From positions 90,401 through 154,400 of the forward strand of contig JAKPIB010000017.1 of NCBI GenBank assembly GCA_029549985.1: a stretch of 64,000 bases of DNA, written 5' to 3'. The stretch comes from Bacillota bacterium. GTDB taxonomy: Bacteria > Bacillota > Clostridia > Caldicoprobacterales > DTU083. The notes under the pieces were generated by a model that saw only the letters and a list, made by a program, of their open reading frames with translations, was not told the DNA's origin and did no database searches. Shown piece by piece: positions 48,950 through 57,015 of this stretch. Numbering within the stretch: position 1 is the stretch's first letter; every line of letters begins with the position of its first letter. Both the position numbers and the translations under genes were made by a program.

Positions 48950-49825
48950 CTAAATGAGTTCTATGCCTTTGCCTCGGGTCCTGGTCAGATAGGTCTGGAA
49001 ATAGGTTTTTTTCATGTGGTCTTGTGCGAACCGCGCTGCTGCCTGATCTTCAAAAACACCGTATACCGCCGGGCCGCTGCCTGTCATAAGGCTCACGGCA
49101 GCACCCAGGCTCAAAAGCTCCTCCTTTATCGCGGCTATTTCAGGATGCATGGAGACGGTGACCTGCTCCAGCGCATTGGACAGCCCGATTGCAGCCAGGC
49201 CTTTGAAATCCCCGGCTTTAAGCTTTTGATATATATCTTCTGTATCATTGTGTCTGTTATTTTTATCCATCCTGAACGCCTTGTATACTTCAGCGGTGGA
49301 AACCCCAAAGGGCGGCTTGACCACCACCAGCCAGATGCCTTCTATGGGCTCAAGGCGGGTAAGCATCTCCCCTATGCCTTCGGCTATGGCAGTACCCCCT
49401 GCTATGCAGAAGGGGACATCAGCGCCTACCTCAAGGCCTATTGCTTCCAGCTGAGACACGTTCAGGCCCAGGCCCCACAGCTCATTGAGCCCGACCAGGA
49501 CACCTGCCGCATCTGCGCTCCCGCCGGCCATGCCTGCTGCCATGGGGATCCTCTTTTTGATGCTGATCTTCACTCCCTCCGAAGCCCCGGCCATGTCCAT
49601 AAGGAGGGCTGCGGCTTTCCAGGCTGTGTTCCGCTCATCCAGGGGCATACCCTCAAAATCACTGACTACGGTAATGCCCGTGCCGCCGGCCATTATGGTT
49701 ATTTCATCATACAGGTCTACGGACTGCATGAGCATCCTGACCTCATGATACCCGTCCGGACGCCTGCCCATAATATCCAGGGTCCAGTTTATTTTGCCCG
49801 GAGCCCTCAAGCTGATCTGTCTCAT
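48950..49825 (-). CDS. ispE: 4-diphosphocytidyl-2-C-methyl-D-erythritol kinase
   Basis: A 291-residue GHMP kinase of the non-mevalonate isoprenoid pathway. Motifs: SLRAPGKINWTLDIMGRRPDG at the N-terminus, IPMAAGMAGGSADAAGVLV (ATP loop), and SLMTGSGPAVYGVFED near the C-terminus. ATG 49825 (MRQISLRAPGK) is chosen because the longer frame to 49903 adds residues not found in the family. Confidence 0.94.
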   Translation of the reverse strand: MRQISLRAPGKINWTLDIMGRRPDGYHEVRMLMQSVDLYDEITIMAGGTGITVVSDFEGMPLDERNTAWKAAALLMDMAGASEGVKISIKKRIPMAAGMAGGSADAAGVLVGLNELWGLGLNVSQLEAIGLEVGADVPFCIAGGTAIAEGIGEMLTRLEPIEGIWLVVVKPPFGVSTAEVYKAFRMDKNNRHNDTEDIYQKLKAGDFKGLAAIGLSNALEQVTVSMHPEIAAIKEELLSLGAAVSLMTGSGPAVYGVFEDQAAARFAQDHMKKTYFQTYLTRTRGKGIELI

Positions 49826-49920
49826 CTGGTCCAGCCTTCTGTTCAGATTATTTTGCTTATTATTATATATTAGAAATGCCAATTCCTCTATACCCTTATA
49901 CAATATTCACCTAAAGCCGC

Positions 49921-49956
49921 AAAACAAAAAGCCGAAAGGCATAGCCCCTCAGCTTT
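49921..49956 (-). terminator. Terminator of the SPOCS/LysM gene
   Basis: AAGC-TGAGGGG pairs with CCTTTCGGCTT on the minus strand, followed by TTTGTTTTG; 45 bases after the stop at 50001. Confidence 0.75.
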
Positions 49957-50000
49957 GTCTGCAATATGTATCTATATTTGACGCTTTCCGGTACCTGCAT

Positions 50001-51569
50001 TCATATAGCCGGCGAGTTCAGCTTTTTGTATATGATCAGCCTTGTGCCGGGCACCAGCCTGCCGTCCTCATCGATATCGTTGAACCTCCTGATGGCCGAT
50101 GTCGTGGTGTTGTACTTCTTGGCAACGGACCACAGGTTGTCGCCGGGCTGGACGAAGTATATGTATATGCCGCTATCCTGAGCCAGGGACTGGTCCGCCT
50201 CGTCTGCGCCGATGATCACTTCCTTGTCATAGGTGTGGGTGACACGGGCGCCTACGGACAGGACCACCTTGAGCTCTGCCTCATCCTGAGCCAGCAGGGC
50301 GTGAACAAGGTTTTCAGCATGGACCTCGCTCATGCAGCTCATTCCGCTGTCTGCGCCCTCGATCTCAAGCGTGTGGCTGAAGGGTATGTCTTCACTGAAG
50401 CTGCCCAAAAGCTGGTCCGGATCGTTGGTCTGATAGATCAGCCTTGTTGACAGTACCCCCTCCAGTATGACCTTGCCGGCTTCGACCCGCTCATCGGTAA
50501 CCACGGGCTTGACGTCTGCAAAGAGTATCCGTCTGGCCTTGGGAATGCCTGCCGGGAAGGTGATGCTTTCCTTGACGACAGCCTGATCCCGGCCTTCCCC
50601 TACGAACCGCGACAGGGTGACCTTGCGCTTTTTCAGCTCCATGGGCACCGAGGGGCTGTAGGCATCCACCAGTATATCATGCCCCAGGGGCTCAAAGACT
50701 TCAGCCTCCAGATTTATAATGGCCTCAGCATCGATTATCCTGAACTCTCCGTTTATGTCCTCCCTTGGATCTGCATAGAATTCAGATACCTCGGCATCCA
50801 CTGTGCAATCCATGCCCTGGTATGCCCCGGGGATGTCGATGGTATGGGTGAAGCCTATCTCATGCTGTATGAAATGGAAGGGCTCATCCTCATCCTCGCA
50901 AAGGTACAGAAGCCTTATGTCCGCTGTGCCGTTTACCGTGACCTTGTTGTCCAGCACCTTTTTGTCCTTGATCCTCAGGCCGATATCTTTCTTGAGGATT
51001 TTTCTTATGGAAGGCATGGCATCAGTCAGTTCCAGATCCTCCCGCACCATGGCCTGAGTAAGGCCGGCCCCTGCGCTGATGCTGGCTTCGACATGCTCGC
51101 TCAATGCCTGTACATCGGACAGGGCATCGAAATCCCTTACAGCCTCAAGCTCCGTCACCTGGCTGACCTTGCCGCTTAAGTTAAGCACTGCCTTGACATT
51201 AAGTCTGCGTCCCGATATCAGCTCATACTCCAGGTGCTCTATGTCGACACCGAGCCAGGCGGACATCTTGGGCTTGGCACCGGGCGCATCGAGATACTGC
51301 GTAAACCCGATATCAGCCTCGGCAGCCTCTACCTGTTCCTCCCCCTCCGGCACATACAGGATATCATAGTGCAGTACGCCTTCGACCATGACCTTATCCT
51401 GGATGACTTCCCTGCTGCCGATTATCGCACGGCCGCTTATATCCAGTACCCTCGCGACCGGCGCTTTTGTTTCCGGTATATTAACATCACCCTCTACCAA
51501 TGCCCGGTAAGTTTCCTCACTGACTACCTGGTCCAGCCTGAGCAGATCTCTCCTGCATTCAATAGCCAA
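50001..51569 (-). CDS. SPOCS (DUF3794) repeat and LysM domain protein
   Basis: A 522-residue protein with three SPOCS/DUF3794-type repeats (for example VMVEGVLHYDILYVPEGEEQ, VNGTADIRLLYLCEDEDE, ILEGVLSTRLIYQTNDPDQ) and a C-terminal LysM domain (IYFVQPGDNLWSVAKKYNTT). The combination is typical of spore-envelope proteins such as SpoVID-like or spore cortex/coat proteins. TTG 51569 is the likely start: GGGGAGGAGG lies 7 bases upstream and the product then begins MAIECRRDLLRLDQVV, like other SPOCS proteins; the ATG at 51620 precedes that site. Confidence 0.82.
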   Translation of the reverse strand: MAIECRRDLLRLDQVVSEETYRALVEGDVNIPETKAPVARVLDISGRAIIGSREVIQDKVMVEGVLHYDILYVPEGEEQVEAAEADIGFTQYLDAPGAKPKMSAWLGVDIEHLEYELISGRRLNVKAVLNLSGKVSQVTELEAVRDFDALSDVQALSEHVEASISAGAGLTQAMVREDLELTDAMPSIRKILKKDIGLRIKDKKVLDNKVTVNGTADIRLLYLCEDEDEPFHFIQHEIGFTHTIDIPGAYQGMDCTVDAEVSEFYADPREDINGEFRIIDAEAIINLEAEVFEPLGHDILVDAYSPSVPMELKKRKVTLSRFVGEGRDQAVVKESITFPAGIPKARRILFADVKPVVTDERVEAGKVILEGVLSTRLIYQTNDPDQLLGSFSEDIPFSHTLEIEGADSGMSCMSEVHAENLVHALLAQDEAELKVVLSVGARVTHTYDKEVIIGADEADQSLAQDSGIYIYFVQPGDNLWSVAKKYNTTTSAIRRFNDIDEDGRLVPGTRLIIYKKLNSPAI

Positions 51570-51654
51570 TGTAGCTCCTCCTCCCCTATCTATGGATACA
51601 ATTGTCCATACTTTTTTCATACTATATAATATAGGGAAGGAGCGGCAAATATGA

Positions 51655-51686
51655 TAAAAAAAGAAGGCTTTTACGCCTTCTTTTTT
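51655..51686 (-). terminator. Terminator of veg (bidirectional shape)
   Basis: AAGAAGGC and GCCTTCTT with a 6-base loop, flanked by A and T runs on both sides; 10 bases after the veg stop. Confidence 0.88.
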
Positions 51687-51695
51687 GTCCGGCTG

Positions 51696-51962
51696 CTAGC
51701 CGGCGCATATTCGTTCGTTGCTGCTGCATACAACCAGCTCAACTGTAGAGGTCAGGACATCTGAATAAGTATATGAAAGCGTTTGTACAGCCTTTGTGTC
51801 GATATCGACCCTGACTGTGAAGATATTGCCATAGGTATCGTCTATAATACCTTCCTTTATATAGGATTTGCGGCGTCCACGATTGGCTTTCAGCTTTACT
51901 CTCTGTCCCTTGTTGGATTCTACGGCTTTTTTAATCCTTTCCAAAGCTTCAGAATCTATCAC
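51696..51962 (-). CDS. veg: Veg protein
   Basis: An 88-residue protein of the Veg family: LERIKKAVESNKGQRVKLK, GRRKSYIKEGIIDDTYGNIF, then SYTYSDVLTSTVELV. In Bacillus Veg stimulates biofilm matrix genes and is very highly expressed. It starts at GTG with GGTGAAG-type sequence upstream. It keeps the Bacillus neighbourhood with ispE and sspF nearby. Confidence 0.92.
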   Translation of the reverse strand: MIDSEALERIKKAVESNKGQRVKLKANRGRRKSYIKEGIIDDTYGNIFTVRVDIDTKAVQTLSYTYSDVLTSTVELVVCSSNERICAG

Positions 51963-52017
51963 GGCTTCACCATCCCATCAATTGTGCTTGAGGGTAGTTT
52001 AGCCCTTAATGACAAAT

Positions 52018-52380
52018 TTATTCATTCTCCTCCAGTTCATCCACATCCTCGTCCAGCTCGATCTCGATCTCCTGCAGCTCATCCGTATCATCGTCGTCAA
52101 ATATCACTGCATCATCATCATCATGGGCATAGCTGTCCCAGTCCTTATCCTTCAGGTCCTCTATATCCGGCTCTTCCTTTGCCTGCTCCAGTGCGCACTG
52201 GTAGCACATCTCTTCACCGGCCTTTATGATCTGCTCTCCGCATTCGGGGCAGATATCATATTCCTCTTCTTCATCGCTGTTTCTCAAAGAGTCTCCGACT
52301 TCCTCCAGACAGACCTTGCACAGCACCTCGGTGTCTTTGATGTAGTTAAGACTGCAGCGCGGACATTTCTTGTAAGCCAT
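52018..52380 (-). CDS. Zinc-ribbon protein with acidic tail
   Basis: A 120-residue protein. Two Cys pairs near the N-terminus (KKCPRCSLNY and LCKVCLEEVG) and two more (DICPECGEQI, MCYQCALEQ) suggest two zinc ribbons. The C-terminal 50 residues are almost wholly Asp and Glu. GGAGGG precedes the ATG. I do not recognise a named family; zinc-ribbon plus acidic tail suggests a protein-binding or regulatory adapter. Confidence 0.7.
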   Translation of the reverse strand: MAYKKCPRCSLNYIKDTEVLCKVCLEEVGDSLRNSDEEEEYDICPECGEQIIKAGEEMCYQCALEQAKEEPDIEDLKDKDWDSYAHDDDDAVIFDDDDTDELQEIEIELDEDVDELEENE

Positions 52381-52567
52381 TGGTCATCCCTCCATATTCG
52401 GCTGAAGCAATATTGAGCTAAATATACAATCGTAAAACGGCAGGGTCGTTGTCAGGCTTTATTTTCAGTATATTATATACACAAACCTTCATTATAAAAC
52501 CCGCATTTTGAGAAAATCGAATAGTATTATTCGCTTTGGTATATAAACTTCCTGCCAGATGAATATT

Positions 52568-53950
52568 TTAATACAACATCAGGCTGACAATCAAGTCCAG
52601 CTTCTCATCTGCCTGCCCCAAGCCCGGGGCATCATAGTAAATCGACAGATGCTCCTCCTTGGGATTGAAGCAGAAGCCCAGCCAGGAGCCGTCATCCAGC
52701 CACAGCTTTAGGTCCCCGTTCTCCTCCGTATTGATTATGCTGCCCAGCTCCTCGGGCAAAAAGCCCTGGCCGGTTATCAGCTTCATCTTCCTGGCCCAGG
52801 TGCTTTTATCCATATTGAGAGACCGGGTGCTGTATGAACGCATGCCCGTTACCTTGATGATATCGGCCAGCAAGGCCTGCCAGTCAAGCCCGTGCCGCAC
52901 AAGCGCCCTGATCAGCAGCAGGGCCTCGGCCATTGCATCCCTGTCAGGTATGAAGCCACCGCAGTAGACAGAGTGCCGGTCCCATACGACCGCCAGCCCG
53001 GGATCCTCCTTTTGCTCATAAAGCCGGTATAAGGGCAAGGGGGATTTCCCCATGGATGACAGCAAGGGCACCGAAATGGACGGGGTAAGCAGGTCTGTAT
53101 ATACCCTCAGGTCGCAGCCCTTGATATCCAGCCATTCCTTGAGGACAATGGCAGAAACCCAATGGTCTGGCACGATCTCTCCGTTTGAATCCACCACACC
53201 GAGCCGGCTTCCGTCTCCATTGAAAAACAGGCCTATATCGCTCTTTTTCTGCTTGACAAGCTTGCCTGCAAGCTGCAGGTTTCTCTTGTTCGGCTGGGGA
53301 GCACAGTCCGTAAAGCCCGGGTTGGGCTTTGACCGGATCGCTGTCGAGTCCAGCCCCAGGTGCTCCAATATATCCTTAAAGTAGCCTCCGACACTGCCAA
53401 AGCAGGCGTCATATATCACCACAGGGGCTTTCTGACCCTGCCCGTCCGGGCTGAAAAGGCCGGCAGCCAGCGCCAGATAATCTGAAAATACATCTATATA
53501 TTTGAGCAGCTCCCTGTTTTCGTCGGCATGCCTTGGATACCTTCTATACAAATAATTGAACAGGTCGGACATGAAGGTCTCTCCTGCCGGCACTCCTCCC
53601 GCCAGCCTGAAGGCCAGGCCTGTGTACCTGGCTGGTCTCCCCTCTCCGGTGACCATGATACCAAGATCAGCCTTGTACAAGGCGGTGGACAGGGATAAAA
53701 AGGCTGTAGGTACAGGCTTCTTGTGAAGGTACACATTTATGCCGTTTCCGGTGAGGACCCGCATTATGGTCCAGGCATATTCCCTGGACAGGAAGCGGGT
53801 GTCATACCCGAGCACAACAGCCGGGTTGCTGCATGTATCGGTCAGATAATCGGCAGCAGCCTGGGCGGTGATGCTTATATTCTCAAATGTAATTTCATCA
53901 CTGATAACACCGAACCAGCCATCACTGCCAAATTCTATCAAGCCCTTCAC
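52568..53950 (-). CDS. Phosphohexomutase-like protein with degenerate active site
   Basis: A 460-residue protein with the four-domain phosphoglucomutase/phosphomannomutase layout (IEFGSDGWFGVISDEIT at the start, VVLGYDTRFLSREYA, PDF-type turn at 207-213). But each catalytic loop is changed. The phosphoserine loop TASHNP reads TGEGRP (Ser to Glu103), the metal loop DGDADR reads FNGDGSR (Asn244, Ser248), the sugar loop GEMSGH reads WDRHSVYCGG, and the phosphate loop RPSGTEP reads CFNPKEEH. It is unlikely to isomerise sugar phosphates and may be a sensor or regulator. GTG 53950 is the start; its ribosome binding site lies within a hairpin. Confidence 0.8.
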   Translation of the reverse strand: MKGLIEFGSDGWFGVISDEITFENISITAQAAADYLTDTCSNPAVVLGYDTRFLSREYAWTIMRVLTGNGINVYLHKKPVPTAFLSLSTALYKADLGIMVTGEGRPARYTGLAFRLAGGVPAGETFMSDLFNYLYRRYPRHADENRELLKYIDVFSDYLALAAGLFSPDGQGQKAPVVIYDACFGSVGGYFKDILEHLGLDSTAIRSKPNPGFTDCAPQPNKRNLQLAGKLVKQKKSDIGLFFNGDGSRLGVVDSNGEIVPDHWVSAIVLKEWLDIKGCDLRVYTDLLTPSISVPLLSSMGKSPLPLYRLYEQKEDPGLAVVWDRHSVYCGGFIPDRDAMAEALLLIRALVRHGLDWQALLADIIKVTGMRSYSTRSLNMDKSTWARKMKLITGQGFLPEELGSIINTEENGDLKLWLDDGSWLGFCFNPKEEHLSIYYDAPGLGQADEKLDLIVSLMLY

Positions 53951-53952
53951 CC

Positions 53953-53981
53953 CCCTTCCCTATATTTTATGCAGGGAAGGG
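53953..53981 (-). promoter_or_regulatory. Hairpin covering the ribosome binding site of the phosphohexomutase-like gene
   Basis: CCCTTCCCT and AGGGAAGGG form a perfect 9-bp stem with an 11-base loop in the mRNA, ending 2 bases before the GTG start. The Shine-Dalgarno sequence GGAAGGGG lies in the stem, so translation may depend on opening it. It has no T run and is not a terminator. Confidence 0.55.
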
Positions 53982-54045
53982 TATTGTGTGTAAACAGGCA
54001 TGCTCTAACTACATATAGTAGTATATATACCATCAAAAAAGGAAG

Positions 54046-54161
54046 TTGTCCACAGCTTTTTTACGGACTTATCCACATATCAACATGGTTATCCCCAAAT
54101 TCCTTGTATTTTAGGATTTTGGACTTGTGGAAAAAAAGGCGCGTTTTCCACAGTCTCCACA
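54046..54161. promoter_or_regulatory. Cluster of DnaA boxes
   Basis: Five sites at most one base off TTATCCACA lie within 107 bases: TTGTCCACA (54046-54054), a perfect TTATCCACA (54069-54077), TTATCCCCA (54089-54097), TTTTCCACA on the minus strand (54134-54126) and TTTTCCACA (54144-54152). A weaker one follows (54153-54161). An AT-rich stretch lies to the left (54010-54032). It sits between the end of spo0A and the phosphohexomutase-like gene, not beside dnaA. Confidence 0.7.
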
Positions 54162-54170
54162 ACCCCTGTT

Positions 54171-54197
54171 TAAAACTAATGCCGACAAAATGCCGGC
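54171..54197 (-). terminator. Candidate spo0A terminator
   Basis: GCCGGCA/TGTCGGC stem with a 3-base loop and ATTAGTTTTA after it on the minus strand, 77 bases past the spo0A stop. Confidence 0.5.
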
Positions 54198-54273
54198 AAT
54201 ATTATTGCTGATATATAAAACCAAGTGTCAGTACATGTATATAGAGGCCTGCATAAAGGGTGCTTCACCCATA

Positions 54274-55053
54274 TCAGGCCGAATATTCCATTGAAAGTTT
54301 ATCAGCAACGAGGGCTATGAACTCACCGTTGGTAGGCTTGTCGTTTTTATCGTATACAGTATACCCGAATAGCTGGTTTATGTTTTCTACCTTGCCCCGG
54401 CTCCATGCAACATCGATGGAATGCCTGATGGCCCTTTCAACCTTGCTGGGCGTGGTATTGAACTTCTTGGCTATGCCTGGATACAGCTCCTTGGTGATCC
54501 TGTTGATTATGTCGTTGTTCTCAACGACCATCTTGATAGCTTCCCTCAGGAAATGATATCCCTTGATATGGGCCGGTATACCGATAGTCAGGAAAATGCT
54601 CGTGATCCTTTCCTCCAGGTTGCGCTGCGGCTGCTGGTTTACTACAGGTACGGACCTGCGTACGGTAGCCTTGGGCGACCCGGCGACTTCCCTGATCCTG
54701 CTGAGTATCATCTCGAAATCAAAGGGTTTGATCATATAATACTTTGCCCCAAGATCGATTGCACGGCGCACCAGCTCCTCCTGTCCGACTGCAGACAGGC
54801 AGATGACAGCAGGCTGATGATCTGACTCCGACTTGGCCAGCTCCTCCAGTACCCCCAGCCCGTCCAGCTTGGGCATCACCATGTCAAGCAGCACTACATC
54901 CGGCTGTAGGGTCTCAATAAGCTCCTTGCCCTTCAGGCCGTCCCCTGCAGATCCGACAAATTCCATGTCGTCCTGCAAGCTGATGAAAGATTCGAGAATG
55001 TCTCTGATGTGCGGATTGTCATCGATGACAATCACCCTGGTTTTTTCCACCAT
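54274..55053 (-). CDS. spo0A: Sporulation master regulator Spo0A
   Basis: A 259-residue response regulator. The receiver has [14 protein letters not shown] (acidic pocket), [15 protein letters not shown] (Asp that takes the phosphate) and KPFDFEMIL; the Spo0A effector domain has [42 protein letters not shown] (recognition helix) and [20 protein letters not shown]. Phosphorylated Spo0A starts sporulation. GGAGGAG precedes the ATG, and a perfect 0A box lies 75 bases upstream. The usual neighbour spoIVB is absent here. Confidence 0.96.
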   Translation of the reverse strand: MVEKTRVIVIDDNPHIRDILESFISLQDDMEFVGSAGDGLKGKELIETLQPDVVLLDMVMPKLDGLGVLEELAKSESDHQPAVICLSAVGQEELVRRAIDLGAKYYMIKPFDFEMILSRIREVAGSPKATVRRSVPVVNQQPQRNLEERITSIFLTIGIPAHIKGYHFLREAIKMVVENNDIINRITKELYPGIAKKFNTTPSKVERAIRHSIDVAWSRGKVENINQLFGYTVYDKNDKPTNGEFIALVADKLSMEYSA

Positions 55054-55127
55054 TGATACTCCTCCTCAGTTTAAGTTTTACAGCAAGTTTCAATATTTGA
55101 CCTGCTTCGTCATGTATTATTTAGTTT

Positions 55128-55134
55128 TGTCGAA
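55128..55134 (+). promoter_or_regulatory. 0A box upstream of spo0A
   Basis: TGTCGAA, in the context TTTTGTCGAACG, lies 75 bases upstream of the spo0A start. It suggests autoregulation by Spo0A. I could not pick a clear sigma-H promoter; the remainder of 55135-55323 is AT-rich without a gene. Confidence 0.6.
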
Positions 55135-55323
55135 CGCTGTATTTTATAGTAAATACTGGTAACTACGCTTTTCTAATTTTACCACAACTTCGTTTAAGAA
55201 TAAAGAGATTGTTAAAACTTTTTTACACATAAAAATTTAAATACATATATACATCTGTACATTTCCCTGATAATTCTTTGATTAGGCGGTATCGTGGCGT
55301 ATCAGGCGGTAAGGGCAGGGAAT

Positions 55324-55362
55324 TTAAAAAATAAAGGCAGATCGCCAGGCGTAATCTGCCTT
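55324..55362 (-). terminator. Terminator of the acidic-linker gene
   Basis: AAGGCAGAT and ATCTGCCTT form the stem; the minus strand continues TATTTTTTAAA. It lies 29 bases after the stop at 55391. Confidence 0.88.
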
Positions 55363-55390
55363 ATTTCAGTATCTTTTATAGTCTGACCGA

Positions 55391-56875
55391 CTACTGATCC
55401 GGATATGCTATTTCTCCCGTTTCAGCGTCGATATACAGGAGCCAGTAGCCCATGCCCTGGCCGTTTTTCTTGGGCAGCCATTTCGACAGGCCGTATATGG
55501 ACATGGGGGGCACGGCGCTGTACATTCCGGGCAGGCCGTATATGACATACTTCACCTTGCCCTTTTCTCTTTGCAGGCCGACCAGGTAGTGGTCCGGCCT
55601 GTTCCATCCGGGATGGTAGCCTCCCCACCCATAGTATGCATTGGAAGCAGGGTCATCCTTCAGCCCGTCGATCCTGACCCAGTCTACCTCACCGGGCGCG
55701 TCAAAGGGGCAAACCTTTTTGCGGCTTTCAAACAAGGTATTGTAATAGCCCTTTACCTTGTCCCAGTATGTAACTGCCCCGGCAGGCTCTTTATAGTGTT
55801 CCTTGTTCAGATCGTCGAAGTAGTCGCGGTAATCATAGGGTTCATCATAGGTGTATTCATACTCAAAGTCCTCAGGGGACAGGTTGTCGAAATCCGCACC
55901 GAACTCCGCATCCTCGGTGGTTTCGACACTATCATCGATTTCTGTGGATTCGGAGCCTTCAAGGCTGTCAAGGCTTTCAGTGCTCTCTACGTCTTCTGTG
56001 CCTTCGCCGGTCACAAGGTTCCCGGCGCTGCCTGAGCCTTCCGTGCTATTTGCGCGCTCAGCGCCTTCCAGATCGATTGGCTCCTTGTCATACTCATTCG
56101 GATATGTGATCTCATATTCAAAATGGTCGTCATCCCGGGCAGCCTCGTTGTCAACAGCCAGGTCCTTGATATCATTTTGATCCGGTCCCCCGCTGTCCGG
56201 AACCCTGGTCATAGGGTCAGCCTCTGCAGGCAGGTCTGCGCCGCCTATTGTCTCCCCTCCCGCGTCAAGGCTTTCAGCATTATAGCCGGCAGCGTATATA
56301 TCGTCCGCTTCATCCTCTTCAGCCAAAGGCCATTCCTCTTTTGGAGGCTCTTCTGTTAGGTCTTCCTTTGTTGTGGTCTCAGCCATGGCCTGGCCTTCCG
56401 GGGCTTCTGCCCCGGTGAGATGGGACGGCGCCAGCCAGTCGGCAATGATCCCCCTGAAATCCGGTTCCGCCCGCTTGTCGATCAGGCCGGTCAAGGCGAT
56501 CCTGGCCTTGCCTTCTGATTTCAGCACCGGTACCACGGCTATGCCCTGGAACATGTTCAGCCCGTGCCCGGAGCCATTTATATTGGCCGGATCGAAGTCC
56601 ATGATCTCCTCATATTTCCCGTCCTCGCCGATTTTCAAGCCGGCAAGCCTTATGGGGCTGATACCGCCCCGGGTCGATAAAAGCACCAGCTCGTATATTC
56701 CCTTGTCCTTGTCTATGGGTTTCAAATCCTGCAGGTATATATGCAGCCGCCCGCGGTTTTTCCGTATTTCAAACTTGCAGTATCCAGCAGGCTCTTTTCC
56801 GCCGTTTAGGCCAAAACCGCCGTCCATGGGCTCGAGCATGACAAAAAAGCGGTTGAAATTATTGCTTGCCAACAC
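55391..56875 (-). CDS. Protein with N- and C-terminal domains joined by a long acidic linker
   Basis: A 494-residue cytoplasmic protein (no signal or membrane helix). The first 150 residues form a beta-rich domain (FVMLEPMDGGFGLNGGKEPAGYC, then GRLHIYLQDLKPIDK and IYELVLLSTRGG). Residues 155-365 are a very acidic, low-complexity linker with Asp/Glu/Ser/Tyr repeats. The last 130 residues are compact and rich in Trp, Tyr and Gly (ASNAYYGWGGYHPGWN, GYWLLYIDAETGEIAYPDQ). I do not recognise a named family, but such proteins seem confined to spore-forming clostridia, so a spore-coat or sporulation role is possible. Confidence 0.7.
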   Translation of the reverse strand: MLASNNFNRFFVMLEPMDGGFGLNGGKEPAGYCKFEIRKNRGRLHIYLQDLKPIDKDKGIYELVLLSTRGGISPIRLAGLKIGEDGKYEEIMDFDPANINGSGHGLNMFQGIAVVPVLKSEGKARIALTGLIDKRAEPDFRGIIADWLAPSHLTGAEAPEGQAMAETTTKEDLTEEPPKEEWPLAEEDEADDIYAAGYNAESLDAGGETIGGADLPAEADPMTRVPDSGGPDQNDIKDLAVDNEAARDDDHFEYEITYPNEYDKEPIDLEGAERANSTEGSGSAGNLVTGEGTEDVESTESLDSLEGSESTEIDDSVETTEDAEFGADFDNLSPEDFEYEYTYDEPYDYRDYFDDLNKEHYKEPAGAVTYWDKVKGYYNTLFESRKKVCPFDAPGEVDWVRIDGLKDDPASNAYYGWGGYHPGWNRPDHYLVGLQREKGKVKYVIYGLPGMYSAVPPMSIYGLSKWLPKKNGQGMGYWLLYIDAETGEIAYPDQ

Positions 56876-56945
56876 TTATCCCTCCCTTACAAGCCTTTGC
56901 ATATGTATACCTATGCCGTATCTTTACTAATATATGTATCAAATG

Positions 56946-57004
56946 CAAAAAAAGAATCCCTGATTTTTACCGGCGGATGCCCGGATCCGGTAAAAAACAG
57001 GGAT
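56946..57004 (-). terminator. Terminator of rsmA
   Basis: A long near-perfect stem (ATCCCTGTTTTTTACCGG region with its complement) followed by TTCTTTTTTTG on the minus strand, 12 bases after the rsmA stop. Confidence 0.9.
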
Positions 57005-57015
57005 ATGTGAAGCTC

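Noticed and set aside
54010..54032. TAGTAG-type triplets beside the DnaA boxes as an origin unwinding element
   Set aside because: They sit on the wrong side of the nearest DnaA box in the orientation known from Bacillus, so a functional unwinding element cannot be claimed.
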